From positions 124,001-188,000 of the forward strand of contig CAYQQQ010000002.1 of assembly GCA_964420125.1 (NCBI GenBank): a DNA stretch of 64,000 nt, written 5' to 3'. This DNA is from CAYQQQ01 sp964420125. GTDB taxonomy: Bacteria > Actinomycetota > Acidimicrobiia > Acidimicrobiales > Microtrichaceae. Below are positions 51,690-61,567 of this stretch, piece by piece (positions within the stretch are counted from its first letter, which is position 1; the number at the start of each line of letters is the position of its first letter). The notes under the pieces were generated by a model, which did no database searches, had not been told where the DNA came from, and was given only the letters and a program-made list of their open reading frames with translations. The position numbers and the translations under genes are program-made.

Positions 51690-53801
51690 TCAACTGGACA
51701 CCTGTCCAGTCGGGCGGACCTTATCCCAGGAGGGGCCGATCCAGCGCCCGCGGTGGTCCACCAGCGCGGCCACCTCGTCGGCACCCGCGGCCCTGGCGAA
51801 CAGCCATCCCTGGGCCACGTCGCAGCCGAGGTCCCTGACCATCCGCAGCTGGCGCTCGGTCTCGACGCCCTCGGCCGCCACCAGGATCTCGAGGGAGTGG
51901 GCCATCGCCACCACAGCCTCCACCAGGTGAGCGATGTGCTCCTCCTCGCCGAGGCGGGAGACGAAGGACCTGTCGATCTTCAGCAGGTCCCAGCGGAACT
52001 CTGCCAGCCGCCCGAGAGAGGACCACCCCGTGCCGAAGTCGTCGATGGCCAGGCGGACCCCGGCGTCGTGCAGCTCCTCGATGCTCTGCGCAGCGCGCGG
52101 CGTGGCCAGCGCGCTCTCGGTCACCTCCAGCCAGAGCGTCCCCGGAGGGCAGCGACGCTGCTCCAGCTCCGCTCGGACCCGACCGACCAGACCCGAGTCC
52201 GACAACAGGGTGGCCGAGACGTTCACCGCCACGTTGGGCACGTGGGCGCTGAGGGCCGCCACCTCCCTCTGAGCGGTGAGGGCTGCGTCCAGCGCCCCGG
52301 CGAACAGCCGGCCGGCATACCCGGAGGACTCCAGCACGGGCACGAAGCGATCGGGCCCGATGGCCCCCGTGGGGTGGTCCCAGCGGCACAGCGCCTCGAG
52401 GCCGAACAACCCACCGCTGCGCAGGTCCACCTCGGGCTGGTGGAGCCAGTGGATCGTCCCGTCACGCATCGCGGGGTCGACGTCGGTCATGATCAGCAGC
52501 CGGTCGCCCACCTCGGCACGCAGCTCGTCGTCGAAGCGGCTGGAGCGGGCCTTGCCCCGCTCCTTCGCCCGGTACAGGGCGGCATCGGCCTCCGCCAGGA
52601 GTCCCTCCACCTCGAAGCTGTCCGAGCCGCAGGCGATGCCGATCGACACGGACGGCCGGAGCTCGCCGCGTCCCCCCAGGGGGAGTGGCACCGACACCTG
52701 CTGGAGCATCCGGCGGGCGACGCGGTCGGCGACCACGTCGCCCGCCGCCGGCAGGACCACCACGAACTCGTCCCCGGACAGGCGCGCCAGGGTGTCGCCC
52801 GGGCGCAGGCACCGACGGAGGCGCTGCGCCACGGCGACCAGCAGCTCGTCGCCACGGGGATGGCCCATGGCGTCGTTCACCACCTTGAAGTCGTCGACGT
52901 CCACGATCAGCACCGCGGCGCCTTCACCGAACTCGGCGACGGACTCCAGCACCTCCGCGAGGTGGGCGCGATTGGGCAGGCCCGTGAGGGTGTCGTGGTA
53001 CGCGAGGTGGCGGAGCTGCTCCTCGACCTCGCGGCGGTCGTGGAGGTCATCGGTCACCGCGGCCAGGAGGTAGGCGGACAGCGCGGTGACGACGATGAAC
53101 AGCTGGGCGAAGGCCACCGCCGAGGGTCGGTCGCCCACGGCGGCGACGAACGGTCCGCGGGCCAGCGCCGTGGCCCCCGAGGACGCCAGGGCCACCACCA
53201 ACGTCGAGCGGGACGCGCCCCGCATGCCGAAGCGCAGCGCCGCCCAGGTCACCGGCGGAAGGGCGAGGTAGGGGAGGGTCACCTCCACCACGTCCTGGGA
53301 GGTGCCGAAGACCAGGAGCGAGACGAGGACCGTGGAACCTGCGGTGAGGACGACCTCCAGCCGGCGGCGGGGACTCGCTGAGCTCTCCCAGGACAGCACC
53401 AGGGGTGCTCCCACGAGCATCCCGACGGCCACCGACTGCCAGGCGACCAGCCATCCGCCCACCGTGCCGATCGGCAGGTAGAGCAGGGCGGGGACGACCG
53501 CGCTGAGGGCCACCGAGGCCAGGAACCACAGCAGCGACGACACCGGCACCAGAGCGGGCCGGGCTCGGCTGCGCACGAAGAGCGCCGCGCCGACCAGCGG
53601 CGTCACCAGGGTGGCGACCCACAGGACCCACCACGGGCCGCTTCCCAGGCCCACCGACGCAAGGGCGCCCTGCACGGGCACGGCCACCATGAGCACGAGC
53701 GGCCATCGGGGACGGGACGATCGCACGAGCACGGCGAACAGGACCCCGGCCTGGGGGGCGAACCCCAGGGACGCTTCGAACAACAGCCGAGACACCCTCA
53801 C
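51690..53801 (-). CDS. MASE1-like sensor GGDEF-EAL protein
   Basis: A 703-residue membrane protein with about eight N-terminal helices (about 5-250), resembling the MASE1 sensor fold. A GGDEF domain follows (LTGLPNRAHL; active loop reads SGDEF at 342-346, a conservative variant), then an EAL phosphodiesterase domain with EALCRW (Glu469) and the DDFGTGWSSLGRL and LKIDRSFV motifs. It could make or degrade cyclic di-GMP; the variant GGDEF makes synthesis less certain. It starts at GTG 53801 or 53795. Its stop is the first bases of the palindrome upstream of the mycofactocin SDR. Confidence 0.88.
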   Translation of the reverse strand: MRVSRLLFEASLGFAPQAGVLFAVLVRSSRPRWPLVLMVAVPVQGALASVGLGSGPWWVLWVATLVTPLVGAALFVRSRARPALVPVSSLLWFLASVALSAVVPALLYLPIGTVGGWLVAWQSVAVGMLVGAPLVLSWESSASPRRRLEVVLTAGSTVLVSLLVFGTSQDVVEVTLPYLALPPVTWAALRFGMRGASRSTLVVALASSGATALARGPFVAAVGDRPSAVAFAQLFIVVTALSAYLLAAVTDDLHDRREVEEQLRHLAYHDTLTGLPNRAHLAEVLESVAEFGEGAAVLIVDVDDFKVVNDAMGHPRGDELLVAVAQRLRRCLRPGDTLARLSGDEFVVVLPAAGDVVADRVARRMLQQVSVPLPLGGRGELRPSVSIGIACGSDSFEVEGLLAEADAALYRAKERGKARSSRFDDELRAEVGDRLLIMTDVDPAMRDGTIHWLHQPEVDLRSGGLFGLEALCRWDHPTGAIGPDRFVPVLESSGYAGRLFAGALDAALTAQREVAALSAHVPNVAVNVSATLLSDSGLVGRVRAELEQRRCPPGTLWLEVTESALATPRAAQSIEELHDAGVRLAIDDFGTGWSSLGRLAEFRWDLLKIDRSFVSRLGEEEHIAHLVEAVVAMAHSLEILVAAEGVETERQLRMVRDLGCDVAQGWLFARAAGADEVAALVDHRGRWIGPSWDKVRPTGQVSS
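51693..51710. promoter_or_regulatory. TetR-type operator upstream of the mycofactocin SDR
   Basis: ACTGGACACCTGTCCAGT has perfect 8-base arms (ACTGGACA and TGTCCAGT) around a 2-base centre. It starts directly after the EAL gene's stop codon and about 29 bases before the SDR start, overlapping the expected promoter of the SDR-TlpA unit. Arm length and spacing fit a TetR-family dimer. Confidence 0.6.
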
Positions 53802-53874
53802 ACCATCGGCAGCACCGGGTCCTGCTGAAGGATCCCCGAGCGAGGGTGCTCCGAGCGCGCACCTGCCCGATCGC

Positions 53875-56800
53875 TCAGCTCTCGAGCGTGAGGCCCTTGT
53901 AGCCGTCGACGAACCCGACCGCCCGCAGGGCGTCGGCGTGGGGCGACTCAGCTGCGCGGTGGTCGTCGACCCGTTCGATCTGCAACCGCCGCAGGCGATC
54001 CCGGCGGACCAGCGCGGCCAGCGCAGCGGACCACTCGGGGCGATCGCGACAGCTCGGGAAGGTGAGAAGTCGCCGCCCACCCCGCTCGAGGTAGGCGCAG
54101 GCCTGCCCCCCGACCACCACCACGAACGCCCCCGCAGACCGGCTCGGCTGCCCGACGCTCGGCGGCCACGCCAGGACCCCACCGTAGGGCTGGGCGGGAT
54201 CGGTGGCGGCCAGGACCCACCCGTCGGGGACCTCGGAGCGAACCGGGGGAGGCTCCCAGGGCAGACGTTCCACCCCCTCGTCAGCGCCGGGAGCTCCCTG
54301 CTCTGCCCGCAAGCAGTCGACGGCGCCCGGCAAGGCGAACTGCGCAGCACCCAGGCCCTCCACGAAGTAGCCGCGGCGCACCTTCCCCCGCTCCTCCATG
54401 AGCTTCAGCACGGGATAGACCCCGGCGAAGCCGCCCTCCACGCCCTCGCCCAGGGCCATCTCCCGGGTGAGGATCCCGTAGCGCTCGAGCAGCTGGGACG
54501 CCTGCGCCGCAGCGCGGTCGGTCGGTGAGGGCATGGCGGCCAGCAGCGGCGCGGTGAGCGCCCACCGGCCGGCGGCGGCGGGCGGGGCGACGCGGGCGAC
54601 CCCACGAAGGTTCGGCCGGCGGCGGGATCGGGCACCGGACCCACGCCGACGGAGACCCCCCGACACCCGAGCCCGCAGCGGGGCCAGGGCGTCGTTGGTG
54701 ACCTCCCCCGCCCACACCAGGTCCCACAGGGCCTCCAGGACCGCCGCGTCCTCGGCGGGGAGCCCGGCCGCGGCCACCGCTGCCACCAGGTCGGCCCAGA
54801 AGGAGGCGCCCCGGTCGGTGAGCTGGGCGCGCAGCACGTCGTGGAGGGGGTCGTCGGGCCCCGTGGCCGGGGGCGGGGCCAGCAGGGCGACCTGGTCCCG
54901 GAAGAGCAATCGGACCCGCCCGTCATGGGCTCCGAGGGCGCCGGCGCCCAGCCACACCACCTCGCCGGTGGAGCAGAGCTGGTCGAGGTCCGAGGGCCGC
55001 AGGTCCGGGACCCTCAGCGCCAGGAGGTCGGCCTCCAGGGTGCTCGCCACCAGCGGTGCACCCTGCAGCACCGCCACCGCCTCGGCGACGGCGTCCGGTC
55101 CACGGTGGGTGGCTCCCACCCCCTGCCACCGGAGCAGGAACCGGGCGAGCGCGTCGGACGGCACGGGTTCGACCTCCCGGCGGAGCGCCGCGAGGCTCCG
55201 GCGACGCAGGAGCCGGAGCACCTCGGCGTCGCACCACTCCGTCTCTGCCCCGCCCGGCGTGAACTCGCCTCGCAGCACTGCGCCACCGGCCGCCAGGCCG
55301 CTTAGCACCTCCGCGACGACCTCCTCGGGGAGCCCGAGGCGACGAGCGACCTGGGCGGTGGTGAAGGGGACGTGGGTGCGTGCGAAGCGCTGCACCAGAT
55401 CGCGCAGCGGACGGTCGCTCGTCGACGTGAACGGCGCGGGCAGCCCCATGGGGACGTGCACCCCGAGACCGTCGCGCAATCGGCCGGCATCCTCCGCCGC
55501 CGCCAGACGGGCCTCCCCCGCCACCACCACCTCTATGGCCCGTCGTCGATCGAGCAGCTCCCGCACCCAGCGTTGCACCCGTGCGGGCGGGACGACGGCG
55601 GGCTCGGGCTCCGAAGGGGCGGACCCCTCGGCCTCCGGCGCCGTGCGGGCAGCCAGCTCGGTGAGCGACAGCGGGCCCAGCACCCGCAACAGGTCGTGCA
55701 GCTCGTCGGGGTCGCGAGCGGCCCTGTCCCCGGTGAGCCGCTGCAGCTCGAGCTCGACCTCGGCCATCGCAGCGGCGTCGAGCAGCGAACGCAGCTCCTC
55801 GGCGCCCAGCAGCTCGCCGAGCAGCTCCCGATCCAGCGCGAGGGCTGCAGCCCGACGCTCCGCCAGCGGAGCGTCGCCCTCGTACATGTACACCGCGATC
55901 CACCCGAACAGCAGGGAGCGGGCGAAGGGCGAGGCCACCGCCGTGTCGACGGCCACCGTGCGGATCCGTCGGCTGCGGACCTCCCTCAGGACCTGCCGGA
56001 GCGCCGGGAGGTCGTAGACGTCGTTGCACATCTCCCGTGTCGTCTCCAACAGCACCGGGAAGCTCGGGTAGCGCGACGCCACCGAGAGCAGGTCCGCCGA
56101 GCGCTGGCGCTGCTGCCACAGCGGGGTGCGGCGGTCGGGGCGGCGCCTCGGCAGCAGCAGCGCTCGCGCCGCGCACTCGCGGAAGCGGGCGGCGAAGGCC
56201 GAGGTGGACGGCAACGCCGCCACCAGCTCGGCATCGAGGTCGTCGGGATCGGGCAGGAGCAGGTCGAGGGGGAGCCTGTCCGCGGCGTCGGGCAGACGCA
56301 TCACGATGCCGTCGTCGCTCCACAGCACCTCCACGCCCAGGGTCTCGCCGCCGAAGTGCTCGGCCAGCCGACCGCGCAGCACCACCGCCCAGGGCGCGTG
56401 CACCCGGGAGCCGAAGGGCGTGTGGATGCACACCCGCCAGTCGCCGATCTCGTCGCGGAACCGCTCCACCACGATCGTGCGGTCGTCGGGCACCACCCCT
56501 GTCGACTCGGCCTGCTCCTCGAGGTAGGCGAGGAGGTTGTCGGCGGCCAGGTCGTCGAGGTGGTGGTGCTCGAGCAGCTCGAGGCGCGCCTGGTCCACCG
56601 GCAGGCCGCGGAGCGTGCGCACGAGCTCGCCCACGGCCCGGCCGAGCTCGGCGGCACGCCCAGGGCCGTCGCCGTGCCAGAACGGCATCTTGCCGGGCCG
56701 TCCCGGGGCCGGGGTGACCACGACCCGTTCGAAGGTGATCTCCTGGATCTGCCAGGTGGAGGCGCCGAGGAGGAACGTCTCACCCACCCGCGACTCGTAG

Positions 56801-58620
56801 ACCATCTCCTCGTCGAGCTCCCCGACCCGGGTGCCGTCGGGGAGGAAGACCCCGAAGAGGCCGCGGTCGGGGATGGTCCCGGCGTTGGTCACCGCCAATC
56901 GCTGGGCACCCGCCCTCGGCCGCACGGACCCGCTCAGGCGATCCCAGACCACCCGCGGCCTCAGGTCGGCGAACTCCTCGGCGGGGTAGCGGCCGGCGAG
57001 CATGTCGAGCACGGCGTCGAACACCCCCGAGGACAGCTCCGCGTAGCTGTCGGCGCCGCGCACCAGCTCGAACAGCTCCTCCGCGGTCCAGGCCGCCGAG
57101 GACGACGGGTCGGAGGCCTCGGCGATCGCCGCACCACCCGGGGAGGGATCGGGTCCCATGGCCACGATGGCCACGAGCTGCTGAGCCAGCACGTCGAGGG
57201 GGTTGCGGGGGACGCAGGTGCGCTCGATGCGCCCCTCCGACATCCCACGGGCCACCGCAGCGACCTCCAACAGGTCGGCGCGGTGCTTGGGGAAGATGCG
57301 ACCTCGGCTGGGGACGCCGACCTGGTGGCCGGCCCGACCGATGCGCTGGAGACCCGCGGCGACCGAGCCCGGAGAGGCCACCTGGACGACGAGGTCGACC
57401 GCCCCCATGTCGATGCCGAGCTCCAGGCTGCTGGTGGCCACCAGTCCGCGCAGCTCGCCGCGCTTCAGCTCGTCCTCCACCAGCGCCCGGCGCTCCCGTG
57501 ACAGCGAGCCGTGGTGCGCCTTCACCAGCTCGACCTCCCCGAGCGCCACCGAGCTTCCCAGGGACTCTCCCCCCGTGTGCTGGGGGAGCGCCTCGTGGGC
57601 GAGCTCGTTGAGACGGCTGGCGAGGCGCTCGGCCAGGCGCCTGGCGTTGACGAACACGAGGGTGGAGCGATGCGACTCCACCAGCTCCAGCAGGCGGGGG
57701 TGGATCGAGGGCCAGATGGACCCGCCCCGGGGCGCGTCCCGGGCGGCCTCCGGGCCGTCGGGCTCGCCGCCCGCAGCGGCCCGGGGATCGTCGCGCAGCG
57801 GGGGGCGGGACCGACCGTCGCCCGCGGCCATGTCGGCAACGGGGACCACCACGCGGAGGTCGAGCTCCTTGGATGCTCCGGCGTCGACCACGGTCACCGG
57901 CCGGGGGTCACGGGACTCCCCGTGCACCTCCGCGCCGCCGAGGAACGAGGCCACCACCTCCAGGGGCCGCTGGGTGGCGGAGAGCCCGATCCTCTGCACC
58001 TCGCCCCCGCTCGAGCGGGACACGAGACGTGCCAGCCGCTCCAGGGACACCGCGAGGTGGGCTCCACGCTTGGTCGGAGCGAGCGCGTGGATCTCGTCGA
58101 CGATCACGCACCGCACGCCGCCGAGGGTGTCGCGCGCCCGGCTGGTGAGCATCAGGAACAACGATTCCGGCGTCGTGATGAGGATGTCGGGAGGATGGCG
58201 AAGCAGGCTCCTGCGTTCGGATGCTGCGGTGTCGCCGGTGCGCACGCCGATCGAGGGCGGGCGGTAGTGCGTCCCCTGCCCGGCCGCAGCCAGCTCGATG
58301 CCCCGCAAGGGTGCCCGCAGGTTCTTCTCGACGTCCACCGCCAGCGCCCGCAACGGCGAGAGGTACACCACCGAGGTGGCCGGGGAGCCCTCCCGCCCGG
58401 CGCCGGGGACGGCATCCGGGCGCCCGAGCACGTCGATCGCCCAGAGGAAGGCCGCCAGGGTCTTGCCGGAGCCGGTGGGCGCGCACAAAAGGGTGTGCTC
58501 CCCACGGGAGATCGGCCCCCACGCGCCGGTCTGGGCGGGGGTGGGCGCGGCGAAGCTGGCGCGGAACCAGGATCTCGCCGGCTCGGAGAAGAGCTCGAGA
58601 GGATCTCGAGGGGCAGCCAC
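53875..58620 (-). CDS. lhr: Large Lhr-type ATP-dependent DNA helicase
   Basis: A 1581-residue superfamily 2 helicase of the long Lhr type, implicated elsewhere in DNA repair. Walker A CAPTGSGKTLAAFLWAI (Lys53), DEIH box (175-178 in VIVDEIHALAPTKRGAHL), motif III/IV regions, and RIGRAGHQVG in motif VI are clear. The long C-terminal region (beyond about 870) contains winged-helix and Lhr-core domains seen only in full-length Lhr. TACGCT lies 7 bases before the GTG. It is divergent from the DtxR regulator. The sequence appears intact over its whole length. Confidence 0.93.
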   Translation of the reverse strand: MAAPRDPLELFSEPARSWFRASFAAPTPAQTGAWGPISRGEHTLLCAPTGSGKTLAAFLWAIDVLGRPDAVPGAGREGSPATSVVYLSPLRALAVDVEKNLRAPLRGIELAAAGQGTHYRPPSIGVRTGDTAASERRSLLRHPPDILITTPESLFLMLTSRARDTLGGVRCVIVDEIHALAPTKRGAHLAVSLERLARLVSRSSGGEVQRIGLSATQRPLEVVASFLGGAEVHGESRDPRPVTVVDAGASKELDLRVVVPVADMAAGDGRSRPPLRDDPRAAAGGEPDGPEAARDAPRGGSIWPSIHPRLLELVESHRSTLVFVNARRLAERLASRLNELAHEALPQHTGGESLGSSVALGEVELVKAHHGSLSRERRALVEDELKRGELRGLVATSSLELGIDMGAVDLVVQVASPGSVAAGLQRIGRAGHQVGVPSRGRIFPKHRADLLEVAAVARGMSEGRIERTCVPRNPLDVLAQQLVAIVAMGPDPSPGGAAIAEASDPSSSAAWTAEELFELVRGADSYAELSSGVFDAVLDMLAGRYPAEEFADLRPRVVWDRLSGSVRPRAGAQRLAVTNAGTIPDRGLFGVFLPDGTRVGELDEEMVYESRVGETFLLGASTWQIQEITFERVVVTPAPGRPGKMPFWHGDGPGRAAELGRAVGELVRTLRGLPVDQARLELLEHHHLDDLAADNLLAYLEEQAESTGVVPDDRTIVVERFRDEIGDWRVCIHTPFGSRVHAPWAVVLRGRLAEHFGGETLGVEVLWSDDGIVMRLPDAADRLPLDLLLPDPDDLDAELVAALPSTSAFAARFRECAARALLLPRRRPDRRTPLWQQRQRSADLLSVASRYPSFPVLLETTREMCNDVYDLPALRQVLREVRSRRIRTVAVDTAVASPFARSLLFGWIAVYMYEGDAPLAERRAAALALDRELLGELLGAEELRSLLDAAAMAEVELELQRLTGDRAARDPDELHDLLRVLGPLSLTELAARTAPEAEGSAPSEPEPAVVPPARVQRWVRELLDRRRAIEVVVAGEARLAAAEDAGRLRDGLGVHVPMGLPAPFTSTSDRPLRDLVQRFARTHVPFTTAQVARRLGLPEEVVAEVLSGLAAGGAVLRGEFTPGGAETEWCDAEVLRLLRRRSLAALRREVEPVPSDALARFLLRWQGVGATHRGPDAVAEAVAVLQGAPLVASTLEADLLALRVPDLRPSDLDQLCSTGEVVWLGAGALGAHDGRVRLLFRDQVALLAPPPATGPDDPLHDVLRAQLTDRGASFWADLVAAVAAAGLPAEDAAVLEALWDLVWAGEVTNDALAPLRARVSGGLRRRGSGARSRRRPNLRGVARVAPPAAAGRWALTAPLLAAMPSPTDRAAAQASQLLERYGILTREMALGEGVEGGFAGVYPVLKLMEERGKVRRGYFVEGLGAAQFALPGAVDCLRAEQGAPGADEGVERLPWEPPPVRSEVPDGWVLAATDPAQPYGGVLAWPPSVGQPSRSAGAFVVVVGGQACAYLERGGRRLLTFPSCRDRPEWSAALAALVRRDRLRRLQIERVDDHRAAESPHADALRAVGFVDGYKGLTLES

Positions 58621-58627
58621 GGTCCGG

Positions 58628-58633
58628 AGCGTA
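58628..58633 (-). promoter_or_regulatory. Predicted -10 element, leaderless, lhr
   Basis: TACGCT on the minus strand, 7 bases before the GTG at 58620; no Shine-Dalgarno. Confidence 0.55.
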
Positions 58634-58698
58634 GCCAGCACCCCCGACACGCCCTCCGCAGCGTCGGGCCACGAGGGCGAGCGTCGGGCGCGGTGGCA

Positions 58699-58704
58699 TA
58701 CACT
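58699..58704 (+). promoter_or_regulatory. Predicted -10 element, leaderless, DtxR-family gene
   Basis: TACACT, 6 bases before the GTG at 58711. It lies 65 bases from the oppositely directed lhr element. Confidence 0.6.
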
Positions 58705-58710
58705 CGGGTC

Positions 58711-59373
58711 GTGCCCGGCCCCCGACCCAACGAGTACCACCCGGCCTTCGAGGAGTACTGCGAGGCCATCTGGGAGCTCACCGAGGACGACATCGACGTC
58801 ATCCAGGCCCGCATCGCCGAACGGCTGTCCGTCTCGCGGCCTGCGGTGTCGGAGATGATCCGCAAGATGGAGCAGGAGGGGCTGATCGCCATCGGCGCCA
58901 CCATCTCGCTCACGGGGAAGGGCCGGACCCTGGCCGAGCAGGTCGTTCGACGTCACCGGCTCGCCGAGCGCTTCCTCACCGACATCCTGGAGCTGTCCTG
59001 GGCGGAGGCGCACCAGGAGGCCGGCAAGTGGGAGCACGTCATCTCCGACTCGGTGGAGCGGGCGATGGTGCGGGTCCTCGGCGAGCCCACCACCTGCCCC
59101 CACGGCAACCCCATCCCCGGCGCCGCCTACGAGCCGCCCGCCACCCGGCGCCTGGTCGACCTCGACGTGGGGACCAGCTTCACGATCAACCGCATCCCCG
59201 AGGAGCTGGAGTTCTCCCCGGGCCTGCTGGAGTTCCTCGAGCAGAACGACCTGCTCCCCGGCCAGCACGGAGTGGTGCGGGCCATGTCACCCGACGGCAC
59301 CGCCACCGTCGAGGTGGAGGGCCGCACCATCGGCATCGGCGCCTTCGCCACCGAGCGCATCCTGGTCGCCTGA
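58711..59373 (+). CDS. DtxR/MntR-family metal-dependent regulator
   Basis: A 220-residue metalloregulator. The N-terminal winged helix-turn-helix (HPAFEEYCEAIWELTEDDIDVIQARIAERLSVSRPAVSEMIRKME) is followed by the dimerisation/metal-binding domain with RHRLAERFLTDILEL, EAHQEAGKWEHVISDSVE, and PHGNPIP, a typical DtxR pattern with Cys in TTCPHGNPIP. A C-terminal SH3-like domain completes the long form. It should repress iron- or manganese-uptake genes when metal is bound. Its targets are not in the window. The leaderless GTG start is well supported. Confidence 0.92.
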   Translation: MPGPRPNEYHPAFEEYCEAIWELTEDDIDVIQARIAERLSVSRPAVSEMIRKMEQEGLIAIGATISLTGKGRTLAEQVVRRHRLAERFLTDILELSWAEAHQEAGKWEHVISDSVERAMVRVLGEPTTCPHGNPIPGAAYEPPATRRLVDLDVGTSFTINRIPEELEFSPGLLEFLEQNDLLPGQHGVVRAMSPDGTATVEVEGRTIGIGAFATERILVA

Positions 59374-59401
59374 GCACGCCAGCGAACCGGGGACGCCTCC
59401 C

Positions 59402-61492
59402 TCAGCGCAGCAGGTCCGGCAGCTCGCCCGTGTGCAGGATGCTGAGGCGCTTGGTGGACCTGGTGACGGCCACGTAGAGCGCCTGGGGGCCCCGCACCTC
59501 CTCCTCGAGGATGGACCGCGGCTCCACCACGATCACGGCGTCGAGCTCGAGGCCCTTGACCAGCGACGGAGTGACGACGGTGACCTGGTGGTCGAGCCCC
59601 TGGCGGATCGCGGTGCCGTGCTCGATGCCCGCCAGGTCGAGCACCCGGTCGGCCCGAGCGGCCATCGACGCGGGCACGACCACCGCCAGGTTGCCGTTGC
59701 CGACGGCCTTGAGCTCGGAGCGCACGAGGTCCGCCAGCTCCTCTTCCAGGTCCTCCGCCTCCACCCCCACCAGCAGCGGAGGCTCCCCGACGTGTCGGAT
59801 CGATCGGGGCGGCTCCAGCTGGGGGGCGGCCACCCTCAGGACCTTCGAGGCCAGCTCCATGATGGGGCCCGGCAGCCGGTAGCCGATGGAGAGCTCCTCC
59901 ATCCGCGGGGGCCTTCGCTCCGGGAGGTGCTCCAGCACCGACGCCCAGTCGTCGTGGGCCCAGGCACCGGTCGACTGCGCGATGTCGCCCACGATCGTCA
60001 TCGAGCCGTTCAGGGAACGCCGATCCAGGACCCGCAGCTGCATCGGCGAGAGGTCCTGGGCCTCGTCGACCACGATGTGGCCGAAGGTGCGCACCGCGTC
60101 CTCCTCCTTGTGGCGGGGACGCGGCCCGAGCAGCTCCAGCGCCTCGTCGAGCAGCGGCACGTCGTGGTGGGTGAACACGACCTCGCCCGGATCGTGCAGG
60201 CGGGGCCTCGCCAGGAGCTCGGCCTCCTCCGCTGCCAGACGACCCCTGCAGGCGGAGCGGAGGAGCCCGGGAGAGCCGAGGAGGTCGTTGAGCAGCTCGG
60301 TGGGCGTCAGCACGGGCCACATCCGCTCCAGGGCCTCCCGCACCAGGGGGTCGCGGCGGGTCCGCTCGCGCACCACCTCGACAGGGTCCTCCGTGCGACA
60401 GGTGGCTGCCAACGCCTCGAACACGAGCTGCTCCACGAGCTTGCGCCCGGCGTTGTGGGTGCGGAACCGACGGCGGGCCTGGGCGACGATCTCCTTGGAC
60501 CCCTCCACGGTGAGCACCAGGTGCTGCACGCCGTAGGGCACGCGCAACGGCTCCCGCAGCGGTCGCTCGCGATCGCGCACCGCCCGGCGGATCACCTCCA
60601 CCATGCGGAGGTCGCCCTTCACGCGAGCGGTCGCCTCCCCGTCGAACCCGGTGGCCCGGATGTGGGGCACCATGTCGGCCAGCTGGCCGATCCTCACACC
60701 GGCCTCCCCCAGCGAGGGAAGCACCTGCTCGATGTAGTTGAGGAACACGCGGTTCGGCCCCACCACCATCACGCCCTGGCCCTCCAGGGGGAAGCGGTGC
60801 GTGTAGAGCAGATAGGCGGCGCGGTGCAGCGCCACCACGGTCTTGCCGGTGCCGGGGCCGCCCTGGACCACCAGCACGCCCGGCAGCTCGGAGCGGATGA
60901 TCCGGTCCTGCTCGGCCTGGATGGTGCCCACGATGTCGGACAACCTGCCAGAGCGCGACTCCTCGAGCGCGGCGATGAGCGCTCCGTAGCCCTGCACCTG
61001 CCCCGCGTCCAGCGCCTCGGTCGCCGAGCCGAACAGCTCGTCGTCGATGCCCAGCAGGACCGGGCCGCGAGTGGCGAAGTACCGACGCCGTCGGAGCCCC
61101 ATGGGGTCGACGCCGGTGGCGCGGTAGAAGCGCTCCGCGATCGGTGCGCGCCAGTCGACGACCACCGGATCCCGACGCTCGTCGGCGACCGCCAGACGGC
61201 CGATGTACCACGTCTCCGCCGACATCCCCCCCACGCCGAGGTCGTCGGGCTCCACCGCCTCGGTGTCGATGCGCCCGAACACCAGGGAGAGGTCGCCCAG
61301 ATGCAGCTGGGCGAGCCGGGACTCCACCCGGTCCCACATGACGTCGCGCTCGAAGCGGCTCTGGAAGGTGCCGCCCCGGCCACCCTCCACGGCATCCCGC
61401 ATGGCCTCCACCTCCCGCCGGGAGGCCTCGAGGCACTCGTGCGCGTGGTCGATGTAGGCCTGCTCGGCCTCCATCTCCGGATGGTTGGCCAC
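59402..61492 (-). CDS. helD: HelD/UvrD-like RNA polymerase-associated helicase
   Basis: A 696-residue superfamily 1 ATPase. An N-terminal coiled-coil (MEAEQAYIDHAHECLEASRREVEAMRDA) resembles that of HelD, which releases stalled RNA polymerase. Walker A is GGPGTGKTVVALHRAA (Lys217), with HIVVDEAQDLSPMQLRVL for motif II and GLELDAVIVVEP and YVAVTRSTKRL for the later helicase motifs. The coiled-coil and size favour HelD/HelR over a DNA-repair UvrD. GTG 61492 has GGAG just upstream; ATG 61474 is an alternative. It is divergent from the 2-hydroxyacid dehydrogenase. Confidence 0.85.
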   Translation of the reverse strand: MANHPEMEAEQAYIDHAHECLEASRREVEAMRDAVEGGRGGTFQSRFERDVMWDRVESRLAQLHLGDLSLVFGRIDTEAVEPDDLGVGGMSAETWYIGRLAVADERRDPVVVDWRAPIAERFYRATGVDPMGLRRRRYFATRGPVLLGIDDELFGSATEALDAGQVQGYGALIAALEESRSGRLSDIVGTIQAEQDRIIRSELPGVLVVQGGPGTGKTVVALHRAAYLLYTHRFPLEGQGVMVVGPNRVFLNYIEQVLPSLGEAGVRIGQLADMVPHIRATGFDGEATARVKGDLRMVEVIRRAVRDRERPLREPLRVPYGVQHLVLTVEGSKEIVAQARRRFRTHNAGRKLVEQLVFEALAATCRTEDPVEVVRERTRRDPLVREALERMWPVLTPTELLNDLLGSPGLLRSACRGRLAAEEAELLARPRLHDPGEVVFTHHDVPLLDEALELLGPRPRHKEEDAVRTFGHIVVDEAQDLSPMQLRVLDRRSLNGSMTIVGDIAQSTGAWAHDDWASVLEHLPERRPPRMEELSIGYRLPGPIMELASKVLRVAAPQLEPPRSIRHVGEPPLLVGVEAEDLEEELADLVRSELKAVGNGNLAVVVPASMAARADRVLDLAGIEHGTAIRQGLDHQVTVVTPSLVKGLELDAVIVVEPRSILEEEVRGPQALYVAVTRSTKRLSILHTGELPDLLR

Positions 61493-61561
61493 GTCTCTCC
61501 AGTCGGTGCCGGCCGCCCTGAGTCCGGCGCCTCGTGCAGTCGGGGAAAAGGGCAGTCTTCC

Positions 61562-61567
61562 ACTGTA
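61562..61567 (-). promoter_or_regulatory. Candidate -10 element for helD
   Basis: TACAGT on the minus strand, predicting a leader of about 60 bases before GTG 61492. No matching -35 was seen. Confidence 0.4.
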
